From Mycobacterium malmoense (GTDB lineage Bacteria; Actinomycetota; Actinomycetes; Mycobacteriales; Mycobacteriaceae), in NCBI RefSeq assembly GCF_019645855.1, contig NZ_CP080999.1:434001-498000 (forward strand): a DNA stretch of 64,000 nucleotides, written 5' to 3'. This document shows, in pieces, positions 51,948 to 60,870 of the stretch (position 1 is the first letter of the stretch; the number at the start of each line of letters is the position of its first letter). A model generated the notes under the pieces. The model searched no databases. It was given only the letters and a program-made list of their open reading frames with translations, and was not told where the DNA came from. The translations under genes were made by a program, and so were the position numbers.

Positions 51948-53711
51948 GTGACGGACCTATTGGTCGCCGCGGCAGTCACCGAGGCCGTGGAGAACCTGCG
52001 GCCTCTGGGCTCCCGAGGTTCGCGCGGAGACCTCGCAACCACCTCGGCGAGCGACCTGACACCGGCCGCGGCCGCGGTCCTGGCCGCGATCCCGGCATGG
52101 TGGCGGCTGCGGGCACAAGCGGTCGGCCTCGACGGCCGCTGGCTCGAGGTCGACCGGGCCGTCGACGCGCAACCGCCCATGGACCTTCCCGCCGACCCGG
52201 ATCTCGGCGCATCGTGGGCCTCGCTGACGGCCGAACAGGTCGGGGCGGCCTACGTCGAAGCGCTGACCCCGGCGATACGCGCGCGCCACGGGCGCCATTA
52301 CACCCCAACAGAATTGGCTTCCCGCCTCTGGGCTCAGGCGCGTCGAGCCCTCGACTTCGCCCCGCGCAGCCAACCGCTGGGCGGGCTCGTCCGTGACCCC
52401 GCGTGCGGCGCGGGTGCGCTGCTGCTGCCCGCGCTTCGTGAGCACCTGCACGGGTCGTACGACGTGGACCCGTCACTCGTCCTCGCCGGATTGCCCAGCG
52501 TGATCGAGGGCGTGGACGCGGACCCCGCGGCGGTGTGGATCGCGAATGTCGTCATGGCCGCCGAGATGCTGCCGACGCTGGCCCGGGTGCCCAAGGCCAT
52601 CCGCAAGCCCCTGCCGTGCCTGGCCCGCGTCGGGGATGGCTTGTCGGGCTTCGGATCCCGGGCCATGGCGGTGATCATGAATCCGCCCTACGGCAGGGTT
52701 CGGCTGTCACCGAAGGAGCGGGCTCGCTTCGCTCACCTGGTGTATGGCCACGCCAACCTCTACGGACTGTTCATGGGGACGTCCGTCGAGGCGCTCGCGG
52801 AGCGGGGCGTGCTCGCCGCCCTGGTGCCAACGTCGTTCATGAGCGGCAGGTACTTCACGAACCTGCGCGCCTATCTCGGGCGCACGGCCGGCATGGGCGC
52901 GGTGACGTTCGTCGAGGACCGCAGCGGAGTGTTCACATCGGTGCTCCAGGAGACCTGCCTGGCCGTCTTCGAGCGGCGCCGACGGCAGAAGACGCGCATC
53001 ACCAGCTTCGGCAGCCGGGAGCAAACCATCGCGACCGTCCGTTTGCAGCGATCCGAGCAGCCGTGGGTTCTGCCCCGTCGATCCGACGACGCGTCCGTGG
53101 CCGCCGCGGCGTCGGCGATGCCCGAAACGTTGTCGTCGTTGGGTTGGACGGCGTCGACCGGCCCCCTCGTTTGGAACCGGCGCGCCGACGACCTCTCCGC
53201 CACCTGGGGGCCGACGCGCTCCCACGTGATTTGGGCCGCCGATCTCGACGGCGGGAACCTTCATCGCGATCCGGCCCGCGACGGGATGCGGTATCTGTCG
53301 TTGTCTGTGCCGTCGGACCCCACGGTGATGCTCCTGACGCGACCCGCGGTCCTGGTGCAGCGCACGACTTCGCCAGAGCAGAATCGCCGACTGGTCGCCG
53401 CGCACCTCGGGGATCAGGAACTGGCCGCCCGGAACGGCCGCGTCACCGTGGAGAACCACGTCAACGTGCTGCGCCCCGCCCCGGACGCCGCGCTTTCCGA
53501 GGCTGCGCTCACGCGCGTGTTGTCCACGCGCACAATGGATCAGGTGGTCCGCACCATCTCCGGCTCGGTTGCGCTCAGCGCCTACGAATTGCAGTCCATC
53601 CCCATGCCCGATCGTTCGACGGTGACGGCGTGGGAGGACCTGCACGGCGACGCCCTCGAAGCGGCCGTCGCCGCCGCCTATGACTGTGGTTCCAGCCGAT
53701 GCGCCCCGTGA
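51948..53711 (+). CDS. Adenine-N6 DNA methyltransferase (R-M system modification subunit)
   Basis: 587 residues from GTG 51948, chosen because AAGGAG lies 8 bp upstream; ATG 51894 is possible. An N-terminal helical domain holds the lead-in RHGRHYTPTELASRLWAQA (about 110-128). Motif I is DPACGAGALLLP (about 150-161), binding S-adenosylmethionine, and motif IV is MNPPYGRV (about 244), the N6-adenine catalytic NPPY. The remaining 330 residues, with VPTSFMSGRYFTNLRAYL, probably form the target-recognition domain. It resembles Eco57I-type methylases without a fused nuclease. The endonuclease gene overlaps its 3' end by 13 bp. Confidence 0.9.
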   Translation: MTDLLVAAAVTEAVENLRPLGSRGSRGDLATTSASDLTPAAAAVLAAIPAWWRLRAQAVGLDGRWLEVDRAVDAQPPMDLPADPDLGASWASLTAEQVGAAYVEALTPAIRARHGRHYTPTELASRLWAQARRALDFAPRSQPLGGLVRDPACGAGALLLPALREHLHGSYDVDPSLVLAGLPSVIEGVDADPAAVWIANVVMAAEMLPTLARVPKAIRKPLPCLARVGDGLSGFGSRAMAVIMNPPYGRVRLSPKERARFAHLVYGHANLYGLFMGTSVEALAERGVLAALVPTSFMSGRYFTNLRAYLGRTAGMGAVTFVEDRSGVFTSVLQETCLAVFERRRRQKTRITSFGSREQTIATVRLQRSEQPWVLPRRSDDASVAAAASAMPETLSSLGWTASTGPLVWNRRADDLSATWGPTRSHVIWAADLDGGNLHRDPARDGMRYLSLSVPSDPTVMLLTRPAVLVQRTTSPEQNRRLVAAHLGDQELAARNGRVTVENHVNVLRPAPDAALSEAALTRVLSTRTMDQVVRTISGSVALSAYELQSIPMPDRSTVTAWEDLHGDALEAAVAAAYDCGSSRCAP

Positions 53712-54775
53712 TCGCTCCCGACTTCGCCGAGCGGCGGCTCCAACTCATTTTCCCGAGGACCGCGTTCGATTCCGTCCTCTCGTCACCGCTGGCGGGCCAC
53801 GCCGTCGCCGCACTGATCTACGTCGACGCCGTCAGCGCGCCCGACCAGGATGCGACCGCCGTGTCGTGGGCCCGGCCGTCGACCGTGATCTGGATGTCGA
53901 AAGAGGTGTTCGCCGCCGCTGACGATAAGCGACGCGTGGAGTGGCGGGACGCCTCGGCCAGGAGTCAAAGACACGTCGAAGAGCTGCACGCCTCCTGGGG
54001 CATCCCCTTTTCGCCGGCCTACCGGGAGAACAGCCGGGAGACGCTGCGCGACGAGACCTTTCGCAAATGGCGCGAACTCGGGGCCCTCCGCAGGCGGACC
54101 GGGTTGGCCACGTCGAGCAGCAAGCCCCGCTGGGCGCTTCTGGGCGACTTCGCGGATCTCTTCGACCCGTCCCTGACCGGTGAGGATTTCACCGAGGCCG
54201 CGGCCGCCTGGCGAGAAAACCGCCTCGATCCCGGCACCCGGCTCAAAGCCAACTTCGCCCTCGACAAAGAGCGCGCCCGGCACGCGGTCAGGGTGACGTT
54301 GCCCGGCGGGCAGGTCCGCACGCTCGAGCCGGGCATGTCGAGCGTCATACTCAAGGGCGTCATCGAGGCGTGGGCCCCGCGCCGCCTGGTCGAGCCGGTC
54401 GTGCTGGCGATATCGGAGCCCGGCGACAAGGTGCACCTGGGCGATAAGCGGGTTCTGCAGGAACTGGGAATCAAGATCGACCAGACGAATCTGCTTCCGG
54501 ACACCCTTATCGCGGACATCGGCGCCGAGCCGGTTCGCTTCTGGATCGTCGAGGCGGTGGCGACGGACGGGGCGATAACCGCGGAACGACGCCGGGCGCT
54601 GCTCGATTGGGCAGCGCGCCAGCATATTTCGGCCGACCGCTGCTCATTCCTGACGGCGTTTCAGTCCCGCAACCACCCGGCGGCGAAGAAGCGGCTCAAG
54701 GACATCGCCCCGAACACGCGGGTGTGGTTCGCCGACGAACCCGATCACGAGCTCGCCTGGTATCGGCTCGACTGA
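53699..54775 (+). CDS. BsuBI/PstI-type type II restriction endonuclease
   Basis: 358 residues. The C-terminal half has the BsuBI/PstI family pattern: HLGDKRVLQELGIKIDQTNL, LPDTLIADI, FWIVEAVATDGAITAERRRA (about 264-300), the PD-...-E-x metal site, and FLTAFQSRNHPAAKKRLKD. The N-terminal part with WARPSTVIWMSKEVF is typical of longer members. The ATG at 53699 lies inside the end of the methyltransferase gene, so the methylase is made first, as expected for protection. PstI cuts CTGCAG, but specificity cannot be read here. Its stop is 2 bp from the convergent htdX gene. Confidence 0.85.
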   Translation: MRPVIAPDFAERRLQLIFPRTAFDSVLSSPLAGHAVAALIYVDAVSAPDQDATAVSWARPSTVIWMSKEVFAAADDKRRVEWRDASARSQRHVEELHASWGIPFSPAYRENSRETLRDETFRKWRELGALRRRTGLATSSSKPRWALLGDFADLFDPSLTGEDFTEAAAAWRENRLDPGTRLKANFALDKERARHAVRVTLPGGQVRTLEPGMSSVILKGVIEAWAPRRLVEPVVLAISEPGDKVHLGDKRVLQELGIKIDQTNLLPDTLIADIGAEPVRFWIVEAVATDGAITAERRRALLDWAARQHISADRCSFLTAFQSRNHPAAKKRLKDIAPNTRVWFADEPDHELAWYRLD

Positions 54776-54777
54776 AT

Positions 54778-55632
54778 TCAGGCCAGCGCCCGGATGCCGC
54801 CGGTTAGGTGCGGATATCCCTTGGCGATATTGCGCAACGAGAGATCCCAGCCGTCATCGCGTTCGTCGAGATAGAGCCCGAGGGTAGCCGGCAGCAGCAC
54901 CGGCTTGCCGAACCGCACCGAGTACCGCACCGCGTCGGGAAGCCGGGCTTCGATGTTGGCCAATACTGCTGCGGCGCTGAACATTCCGTGTGCGATGACG
55001 GTCGGGAATCCGAACAGCCTGGCGGCGATCGGGTTGGTGTGGATCGGGTTGTGGTCGCCGCCGACGGCGGCGTAGCGCCGGATCCGGCCGGCGGTGATCC
55101 GCAGCACGGTGCCGGGTGGGGGCAGCTTGGGCTGCTTCTGCGGTGGCGGTTTGGGCTCGTCGGACAGGCTGGTGCGCTGCTGGTGCAGGAAGGTGGTCAC
55201 CTGGTGCCACGCGGTGTCTTGGAAATCTCCGCCGACGCTGAGGTCCGTCACCAGGTCGACCAGCAGGCCCCTGCGATGCTCGCGCAGGTTCTCGGCACGC
55301 ATGCGCACGGCGACTTTGTCGGTCACCGCGATCGGGCGATACTGCGTGATCTGGTTCTCGATGTGCACCGATCCTATTGCCGCGAAAGGAAAGTCGAATC
55401 CGGTGACCAGCGACATCATCGTCGGGTAGCTCAGCACGAACGGATAGGTGAGCGGCACGTTGTTGCCGTAGCGCAGCCCGGTGACCGCCGCGTACTCGGC
55501 CACGTTGGCGCGATCGATGGGCACGTCGTTGACCGTCAGTGTCCGGCCGGGCAGCCGATTCCCGCGCGGCACCAGCGGCAACGCCCCCGCCGCCGCGCGC
55601 AGCATGTTCTTCAGCCCGCTTGGCTCGCTCAT
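54778..55632 (-). CDS. htdX: (R)-3-hydroxyacyl-thioester dehydratase HtdX (Rv0241c ortholog)
   Basis: 284 residues from ATG 55632 (MSEPSGLKNMLRAAAG); the open frame continues to 56265 within fabG4. It is a double hot-dog protein; the catalytic hydratase-2 motif is AVGGDHNPIHTNPIAARLFG (about 193-212), giving the Asp/His dyad, followed by FPTVIAHGMFSAA. It dehydrates (R)-3-hydroxyacyl-ACP or -CoA to the trans-2-enoyl form. It follows fabG4 by 59 bp, and in M. tuberculosis the two products act together as ketoreductase and dehydratase. Confidence 0.94.
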   Translation of the reverse strand: MSEPSGLKNMLRAAAGALPLVPRGNRLPGRTLTVNDVPIDRANVAEYAAVTGLRYGNNVPLTYPFVLSYPTMMSLVTGFDFPFAAIGSVHIENQITQYRPIAVTDKVAVRMRAENLREHRRGLLVDLVTDLSVGGDFQDTAWHQVTTFLHQQRTSLSDEPKPPPQKQPKLPPPGTVLRITAGRIRRYAAVGGDHNPIHTNPIAARLFGFPTVIAHGMFSAAAVLANIEARLPDAVRYSVRFGKPVLLPATLGLYLDERDDGWDLSLRNIAKGYPHLTGGIRALA

Positions 55633-55691
55633 GACTCCTCCCGATTGTCCAGCTTCTCCTCGGGCCGATCGGCCCGTATCGTCACCAGACG

Positions 55692-57068
55692 CTACGCTCC
55701 CAGCAGCGCCTGGCCGCAGACGCGAATAACGTTGCCGGTCACCGCGTTTGATGCCGGGCTGGCGAAGTAGGCGATGGTCTCGGCGACGTCGACGGGCTGC
55801 CCGCCCTGCAGCAGCGAGTTCATCCGGCGGCCCACCTCGCGGGTGGCCAGCGGGATGGCGGCCGTCATCTGGGTTTCGATGAATCCCGGTGCGACGGCGT
55901 TGATCGTGATGCCCTTGTCGTAAAGCCCCGGCGCCAGCGCCTGGGTGAGGCCGATCATCCCGGCCTTGGTGGTGGCGTAGTTGGTCTGCCCGCGGTTGCC
56001 GGCGATGCCGGCCATCGACGACAACCCGATCACCCGGCCCCCTTCGCCGACGCTGCCGTTGCCCACCAGCCCTTCGGTAAGCCGTTGCGGGGCAAGCAGG
56101 TTGACGGCCAAGACGGCGTTCCAGCGGGCGTCGTCCATGTTGGCCAGCAGCTTGTCGCGGGTGATGCCGGCGTTGTTGACCAGGATGTCGGCGTGGCCCG
56201 CGTAGTGGTCGCGCAGGTGCTCGGTGATCTTGTCGACGGCGTCGTCGGCGGTGACGTCGAGCCACAGCGCGGTGCCCCCGACCCGGCTGGCGGTCTCGGC
56301 CAGGGACTCGGCGGCGGACTCCACGTCGATCGCGACGACGCGGGCGCCGTCGCGCGCGAACACCTCGGCGATCGTCGCACCGATTCCCCGGGCGGCGCCG
56401 GTCACGACGGCGACGTGGGAGTCCAGCGGCCGTTCCCAGTCGGCCGGCGGCGTGGAATCGGCCTCCCCGACGTAGAAGACCTGGCCGTCGACGTACGCCG
56501 ACTTGGCCGACAGGATGAACCGCATGGTCGATTCCAGGCCCGTCGCAGCGGGTTTGGCGGCCGGCGACAGGTATACCAACTGCACGGTGGCCCCGCGGCG
56601 CAGTTCTTTGCCCAGCGAGCGGGTGAAGCCCTCCAGCGCGCGCTGCGCGATCCGCTCGTCGGTGCTGGTCGCCAAGTCGGGCGTGGTGCCGACGACCACG
56701 ACGCGCGCGCAGCGGCCCAGGTTGCGCAGCAGGGGTGTGAAGAACTCGTGCAAGGCCGTCAGCCCGGCCGGCGTCGTGATGCCGGTGGCGTCGAAAACCA
56801 GGCCGCCGAACTGGTCGGCCCAGCGGCCGCCCAGGTTGTTGCCCACCAGGTCGTAGTCCTTGTCCAGCGCCGCGCGCAGCGGCTCGACCACCCTGCCTTG
56901 CTGATCTGGGGGACCGCCGATCAGCAGGGACCCGGCCAGCGGCGGATCGCCGGGTCGGTAGCGTCGAAGTGTCTCGGGTTGCGGAATGCCAAGTTGCCTT
57001 GCCAGAAGCGATCCGGGGCCGGAGTTGACCACCTGCGAGAACAGATCGGACGAGCGCTTGGGAGCCAC
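55692..57068 (-). CDS. fabG4: High-molecular-weight NADH-dependent 3-ketoacyl reductase FabG4 (Rv0242c ortholog)
   Basis: 458 residues. The C-terminal 240 residues are a complete SDR domain: cofactor motif TGAARGIGATIAEV (about 223), NNAGITRDKL, the catalytic Ser in GLSSMAGIAG, and Y-x3-K in NYATTKAGMIGL. The N-terminal 200 residues are a degenerate flavodoxin-like Rossmann domain (LIGGPPDQQGRVVEPL), the mark of the large FabG type. It reduces 3-oxoacyl-thioesters with NADH. It diverges from fadA2 across a 153-bp gap holding an inverted repeat, and leads the fabG4-htdX unit. Confidence 0.95.
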   Translation of the reverse strand: MAPKRSSDLFSQVVNSGPGSLLARQLGIPQPETLRRYRPGDPPLAGSLLIGGPPDQQGRVVEPLRAALDKDYDLVGNNLGGRWADQFGGLVFDATGITTPAGLTALHEFFTPLLRNLGRCARVVVVGTTPDLATSTDERIAQRALEGFTRSLGKELRRGATVQLVYLSPAAKPAATGLESTMRFILSAKSAYVDGQVFYVGEADSTPPADWERPLDSHVAVVTGAARGIGATIAEVFARDGARVVAIDVESAAESLAETASRVGGTALWLDVTADDAVDKITEHLRDHYAGHADILVNNAGITRDKLLANMDDARWNAVLAVNLLAPQRLTEGLVGNGSVGEGGRVIGLSSMAGIAGNRGQTNYATTKAGMIGLTQALAPGLYDKGITINAVAPGFIETQMTAAIPLATREVGRRMNSLLQGGQPVDVAETIAYFASPASNAVTGNVIRVCGQALLGA

Positions 57069-57145
57069 TAGCTGCCTTCCAATTCTTCCTGGGTTTCGTT
57101 CTAGGTCGGGCGTGCCGTTATTAGGGCAACCGTATCGGGGACGAA

Positions 57146-57161
57146 CTTACTTCAGAGTAAG
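57146..57161. promoter_or_regulatory. Inverted repeat in the fabG4 / fadA2 promoter gap
   Basis: CTTACTTCAGAGTAAG has 6-bp perfect arms and a 4-bp centre, 61 bp before fadA2. Its position between two divergent fatty-acid genes suits a TetR-type fatty-acid regulator. A related GTTAC/GTAAC repeat precedes fadE5 at 60732. Confidence 0.45.
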
Positions 57162-57221
57162 AACAGTGGGTAGTATGGCCCCCAACGGCCGATTCAAAAC
57201 CGATGTACACGGAGATAAAAA

Positions 57222-58535
57222 GTGGCCCCTGCAAGTTCACAGACCGGGCGGCGAGTCGCCGTGCTGGGCGGCAACCGCATCCCGTTCGCGCGATCCGACG
57301 GCGCCTACGCCGAGGCGTCCAACCAGGACATGTTCACCGCCGCCCTGGGCGGGCTGGTGGACCGGTTCGGGCTGGCCGGCGAACGACTGGGTGTGGTGGC
57401 CGGCGGCGCCGTACTCAAGCACAGCCGCGACTTCAACCTGATGCGCGAATGCGTGCTCGGTTCCGAATTGTCCTCGTACACACCGGCGTTCGACATTCAG
57501 CAGGCGTGCGGCACCGGGCTGCAGGCGGCGATCGCCGCGGCCGACGGCATCGCGGCCGGCCGTTACGACGTGGCCGCCGCCGGCGGCGTGGACACCACCT
57601 CCGACCCACCGATCGGCCTGGGCGACAACCTGCGTCGTCACCTGCTGAAGTTGCGCCGGTCCAAGTCCAATCTCCAACGGCTCAGGCTCGTGGGCACGCT
57701 GCCGGCCACCCTCGGGATCGAGATCCCGGCCAACAGCGAACCGCGCACCGGGTTGTCGATGGGCGAGCACGCCGCCATCACCGCCAAGCAGATGGGGATC
57801 AAACGCGTCGACCAGGACGAGCTGGCCGTCGCCAGCCATCGCAACATGGCCGCCGCCTACGATCGCGGCTTCTTCGACGACCTCGTCACGCCGTTCCTGG
57901 GGCTGTACCGCGACGACAATCTGCGGCCCAATTCCAGCGTCGAAAAGCTGGCGACGCTGCGTCCGGTCTTCGGGGTGAAGGCCGGCGACGCGACGATGAC
58001 GGCCGGCAACTCGACGCCGCTGACCGATGGCGCCTCGGTCGCGTTGCTGGCCTCCGAGGAGTGGGCGGCCGCGCGTTCGCTGGCCCCGCTCGCCTACCTG
58101 GTGGATGCGGAGACCGCCGCGGTCGACTACGTCAACGGGCGCGACGGCCTGCTGATGGCGCCGACCTACGCGGTGCCCCGGCTGCTGGCCCGCAACGGCC
58201 TGAACCTGCAGGACTTTGATTTCTACGAGATCCACGAGGCGTTCGCGTCGGTGGTGCTGGCCCATCTGCAGGCGTGGGAATCCGAAGATTACTGCAAGGA
58301 GCGGCTGGGCCTCGACGCCGCGCTCGGGTCGATCGATCGGTCCAAGCTCAACGTCAACGGTTCGTCCTTGGCCGCCGGCCACCCCTTCGCGGCCACCGGC
58401 GGGCGGATTCTCGCCCAGGCCGCCAAGCAGCTTTTCGAAAAGAAAACAGAGCAAAAAGGCGGCGGCACGGTCCGGGCGCTGATCTCGATCTGCGCCGCCG
58501 GCGGCCAGGGCGTGGCCGCGATCCTGGAGGCCTGA
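57222..58535 (+). CDS. fadA2: Acetyl-CoA acyltransferase (thiolase) FadA2 (Rv0243 ortholog)
   Basis: 437 residues, GTG start at 57222. Thiolase features in order: nucleophilic Cys in DIQQACGTGLQAA (about 92), the loop domain, GNSTPLTDGASVALL, the His in EIHEAFASVVL (about 347), and the C-terminal GHPFAATGGRI and CAAGGQG with the second Cys (about 426). It cleaves 3-ketoacyl-CoA with CoA in beta-oxidation. It is divergent from fabG4 and ends toward fadE5; a strong bidirectional terminator follows. Confidence 0.95.
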   Translation: MAPASSQTGRRVAVLGGNRIPFARSDGAYAEASNQDMFTAALGGLVDRFGLAGERLGVVAGGAVLKHSRDFNLMRECVLGSELSSYTPAFDIQQACGTGLQAAIAAADGIAAGRYDVAAAGGVDTTSDPPIGLGDNLRRHLLKLRRSKSNLQRLRLVGTLPATLGIEIPANSEPRTGLSMGEHAAITAKQMGIKRVDQDELAVASHRNMAAAYDRGFFDDLVTPFLGLYRDDNLRPNSSVEKLATLRPVFGVKAGDATMTAGNSTPLTDGASVALLASEEWAAARSLAPLAYLVDAETAAVDYVNGRDGLLMAPTYAVPRLLARNGLNLQDFDFYEIHEAFASVVLAHLQAWESEDYCKERLGLDAALGSIDRSKLNVNGSSLAAGHPFAATGGRILAQAAKQLFEKKTEQKGGGTVRALISICAAGGQGVAAILEA

Positions 58536-58843
58536 CCGGGCCGGTCATTAGGCGGCCGTTCGCCCACCAATAGCCCGCCGCGGCCCGGATGATTTCCGTC
58601 ACAGTCGGTTTCTAACCCGAGCGGTTGGGTACCCACACGTCCGGATAGCCCCGTGTTGTGGTCTGACCCCCCGACCCCGACGGCAATACGGGGCATCCCT
58701 GGAATCGACCGCCGGTCAGCGGACGGGCGTACGAAAAGGGCCGCCGCTGGAGTGAGGGGATCCAGCGGCGGCCTTTTTGGTAGGCAATCCCGATACGGCC
58801 GTTCACGCCGACTGCCGCTCCGCGGCCGCATCGTCGTTGGCCG
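58536..58843. other. 308-bp convergent intergenic region, fadA2 / fadE5
   Basis: No gene is seen. It contains the terminator at 58734-58778. Confidence 0.6.
58734..58778. terminator. Bidirectional rho-independent terminator
   Basis: A 13-bp perfect stem (GGCCGCCGCTGGA at 58739-58751; complement 58761-58773) with a 9-nt loop is flanked by AAAA on the left and TTTTT on the right. Either strand therefore gives a stem followed by U residues. It sits between the convergent fadA2 and fadE5 genes. Confidence 0.9.
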
Positions 58844-60679
58844 TCAGAAAGCGACCTCGTCGAGCTCCATGATCTCGTTGTCCAGCGTCTCGATCACCTC
58901 GCGGGTGCTGGCCAGCAGCGGCAGGAAGTTCTTGGCGAAGAACGAAGCCACCGCGACCTTGCCCTCGTAGAAGGACCGCTCGGCGCCACTGGCGCCGGCG
59001 TCCAGCGCTTCCACGGCCACCGCGGCCTGACGCTGCAGCAGCCAGCCGATGATCAGGTCGCCGACGCTCATCAGGAAGCGCACCGAACCCAGGCCCACCT
59101 TGTAGAGGCTGGTGACGTCCTCCTGCGCGGCCATCAGGTAGCCGGTCAGCGTGGCCGCCATCGCCTGGACGTCGGCCAGCGCCTTGGCCAGCAGCTCGCG
59201 TTCGGTCTTCAGCCGGCCGTTGCCGGACTCGCTGTCCACGAACGCCTGGATCTGGCCCGACACGTGGGCCAGCGCCACACCCTTGTCGCGGACGATCTTG
59301 CGGAAGAAGAAGTCCTGCGCCTGGATGGCCGTCGTGCCCTCGTAGAGCGAGTCGATCTTGGAGTCCCGGATGTACTGCTCGATCGGGTAGTCCTGCAGGA
59401 AGCCGGACCCGCCGAACGTCTGCAGGCTCTCGGTCAGCTTCGCGTAGGCCTGCTCGGAGCCCACGCCCTTGACCACCGGCAGCATCAGGTCGTTGACCTT
59501 GACGGCCAGGCCGGCGTCCACGCCGTGCACCGCCTCGGCGACGGCCGCGTCCTGGTAGGTGGAGGTGTAGAGGTACAGCGCGCGCAGACCCTCGGCGTAG
59601 GCCTTCTGGGTCATCAGCGAGCGGCGCACGTCCGGGTGGTGCATGATGGTCACCCGCGGCGCGGTCTTGTCGGTCATCTGGGTCATGTCGGCGCCCTGCA
59701 CCCGCGACTTGGCGTACTCCAGCGCGTTCAGGTACCCGGTCGACAGGGTGGCGATCGCCTTGGTGCCGACCATCATGCGGGCCTGCTCGATGACGTCGAA
59801 CATCTGCGCGATGCCGTTGTGCACCTCGCCGACCAGCCAGCCCTTGGCGGGCACGCCGTGCTGGCCGAACGACAGCTCACAGGTCGCCGAGACCTTGAGG
59901 CCCATCTTGTGCTCGACGTTGGTCACGAACACGCCGTTACGCTCGCCCAGCTCGCCGGTCTCGAAGTCGAACAGGAACTTGGGCACGAAGAACAGCGACA
60001 GGCCCTTGGTGCCCGGACCGGCGCCCTCGGGGCGGGCCAGCACCAGGTGGAAGATGTTCTCGAACAGGTCACCGGAATCGGCCGAGGTGATAAACCGCTT
60101 CACGCCGTCGATGTGCCAGGAGCCGTCGTCCTGCTTGATCGCCTTGGTCCGCCCGGCGCCGACGTCCGAGCCGGCGTCCGGCTCGGTGAGCACCATGGTC
60201 GAACCCCAGCCGCGCTCAGCGGCGATGACGGCCCACTTCTGCTGCTCCTCGGTGCCGAGGTGGTAGAAGATGTTGGCGAAGCCGGCGCCGCCGCCGTACA
60301 TCCACACGGCGGGGTTGGCGCCCAGGATGTGCTCGTGCAGCGCCCACAGCAGCGCCTTGGGCATCGGCATGCCGCCGAGTGCCTCGTCGATGCCGACCTT
60401 GTCCCAGCCGGCTTCCTGGACCGCCTTGACCGACTTCTTGAAGGCCTCCGGCAGCGCCACCGAGTGGGTCTCCGGGTCGAAAACCGGCGGGTTGCGGTCG
60501 CCCTCGACGAACGACTCCGCGACCGGCCCCTCGGCCAGTCGGCTGATCTCGGCGAGCATTTCCTGGGCGGTGTCGACGTCGAGGTCGCTGTATTGGCCTT
60601 GGCCTAACGCCTTGTCAACGCCGAATACTTCAAACAGGTTGAACACCTGGTCACGCACGTTGCTCTTATAGTGGCTCAC
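58844..60679 (-). CDS. fadE5: Acyl-CoA dehydrogenase FadE5 (Rv0244c ortholog)
   Basis: 611 residues from GTG 60679, the M. tuberculosis length, with GAGGAGGAAC just upstream; a frame to 60706 adds 9 residues. It is a long-type ACAD: MVLTEPDAGSDVGAGRTKAI (about 177-196) is the FAD/substrate strand, RFITSADSGD follows, and YEGTTAIQAQDFFFRKI (about 453-469), with the catalytic-base Glu of this type, precedes a C-terminal helical domain. It oxidises a broad range of acyl-CoAs in beta-oxidation. It is convergent with fadA2 and divergent from the 2OG-oxygenase. Confidence 0.95.
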   Translation of the reverse strand: MSHYKSNVRDQVFNLFEVFGVDKALGQGQYSDLDVDTAQEMLAEISRLAEGPVAESFVEGDRNPPVFDPETHSVALPEAFKKSVKAVQEAGWDKVGIDEALGGMPMPKALLWALHEHILGANPAVWMYGGGAGFANIFYHLGTEEQQKWAVIAAERGWGSTMVLTEPDAGSDVGAGRTKAIKQDDGSWHIDGVKRFITSADSGDLFENIFHLVLARPEGAGPGTKGLSLFFVPKFLFDFETGELGERNGVFVTNVEHKMGLKVSATCELSFGQHGVPAKGWLVGEVHNGIAQMFDVIEQARMMVGTKAIATLSTGYLNALEYAKSRVQGADMTQMTDKTAPRVTIMHHPDVRRSLMTQKAYAEGLRALYLYTSTYQDAAVAEAVHGVDAGLAVKVNDLMLPVVKGVGSEQAYAKLTESLQTFGGSGFLQDYPIEQYIRDSKIDSLYEGTTAIQAQDFFFRKIVRDKGVALAHVSGQIQAFVDSESGNGRLKTERELLAKALADVQAMAATLTGYLMAAQEDVTSLYKVGLGSVRFLMSVGDLIIGWLLQRQAAVAVEALDAGASGAERSFYEGKVAVASFFAKNFLPLLASTREVIETLDNEIMELDEVAF

Positions 60680-60731
60680 GATGTTCCTCCTCGTTGAGAA
60701 TGCCACTTTTGTGGTTGGGTACTAGGGCTAA

Positions 60732-60747
60732 GTTACCCACCAGTAAC
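60732..60747. promoter_or_regulatory. Inverted repeat GTTAC-N6-GTAAC upstream of fadE5
   Basis: GTTACCCACCAGTAAC has 5-bp perfect arms, 53 bp before the fadE5 start. It shares TTAC/GTAA half-sites with the repeat in the fabG4-fadA2 gap, so one fatty-acid regulator may bind both. Confidence 0.45.
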
Positions 60748-60870
60748 ACGACTAAAATATATCCGTTAGCTTCTTCAACGCAAGCGAGTGTGAGCTACAT
60801 TTCACCGTCTAACTAACCAACCGGTTGGGAAGGCTGGCATGGCCCCGTTGACCTGCGGAGATGATCGTCG

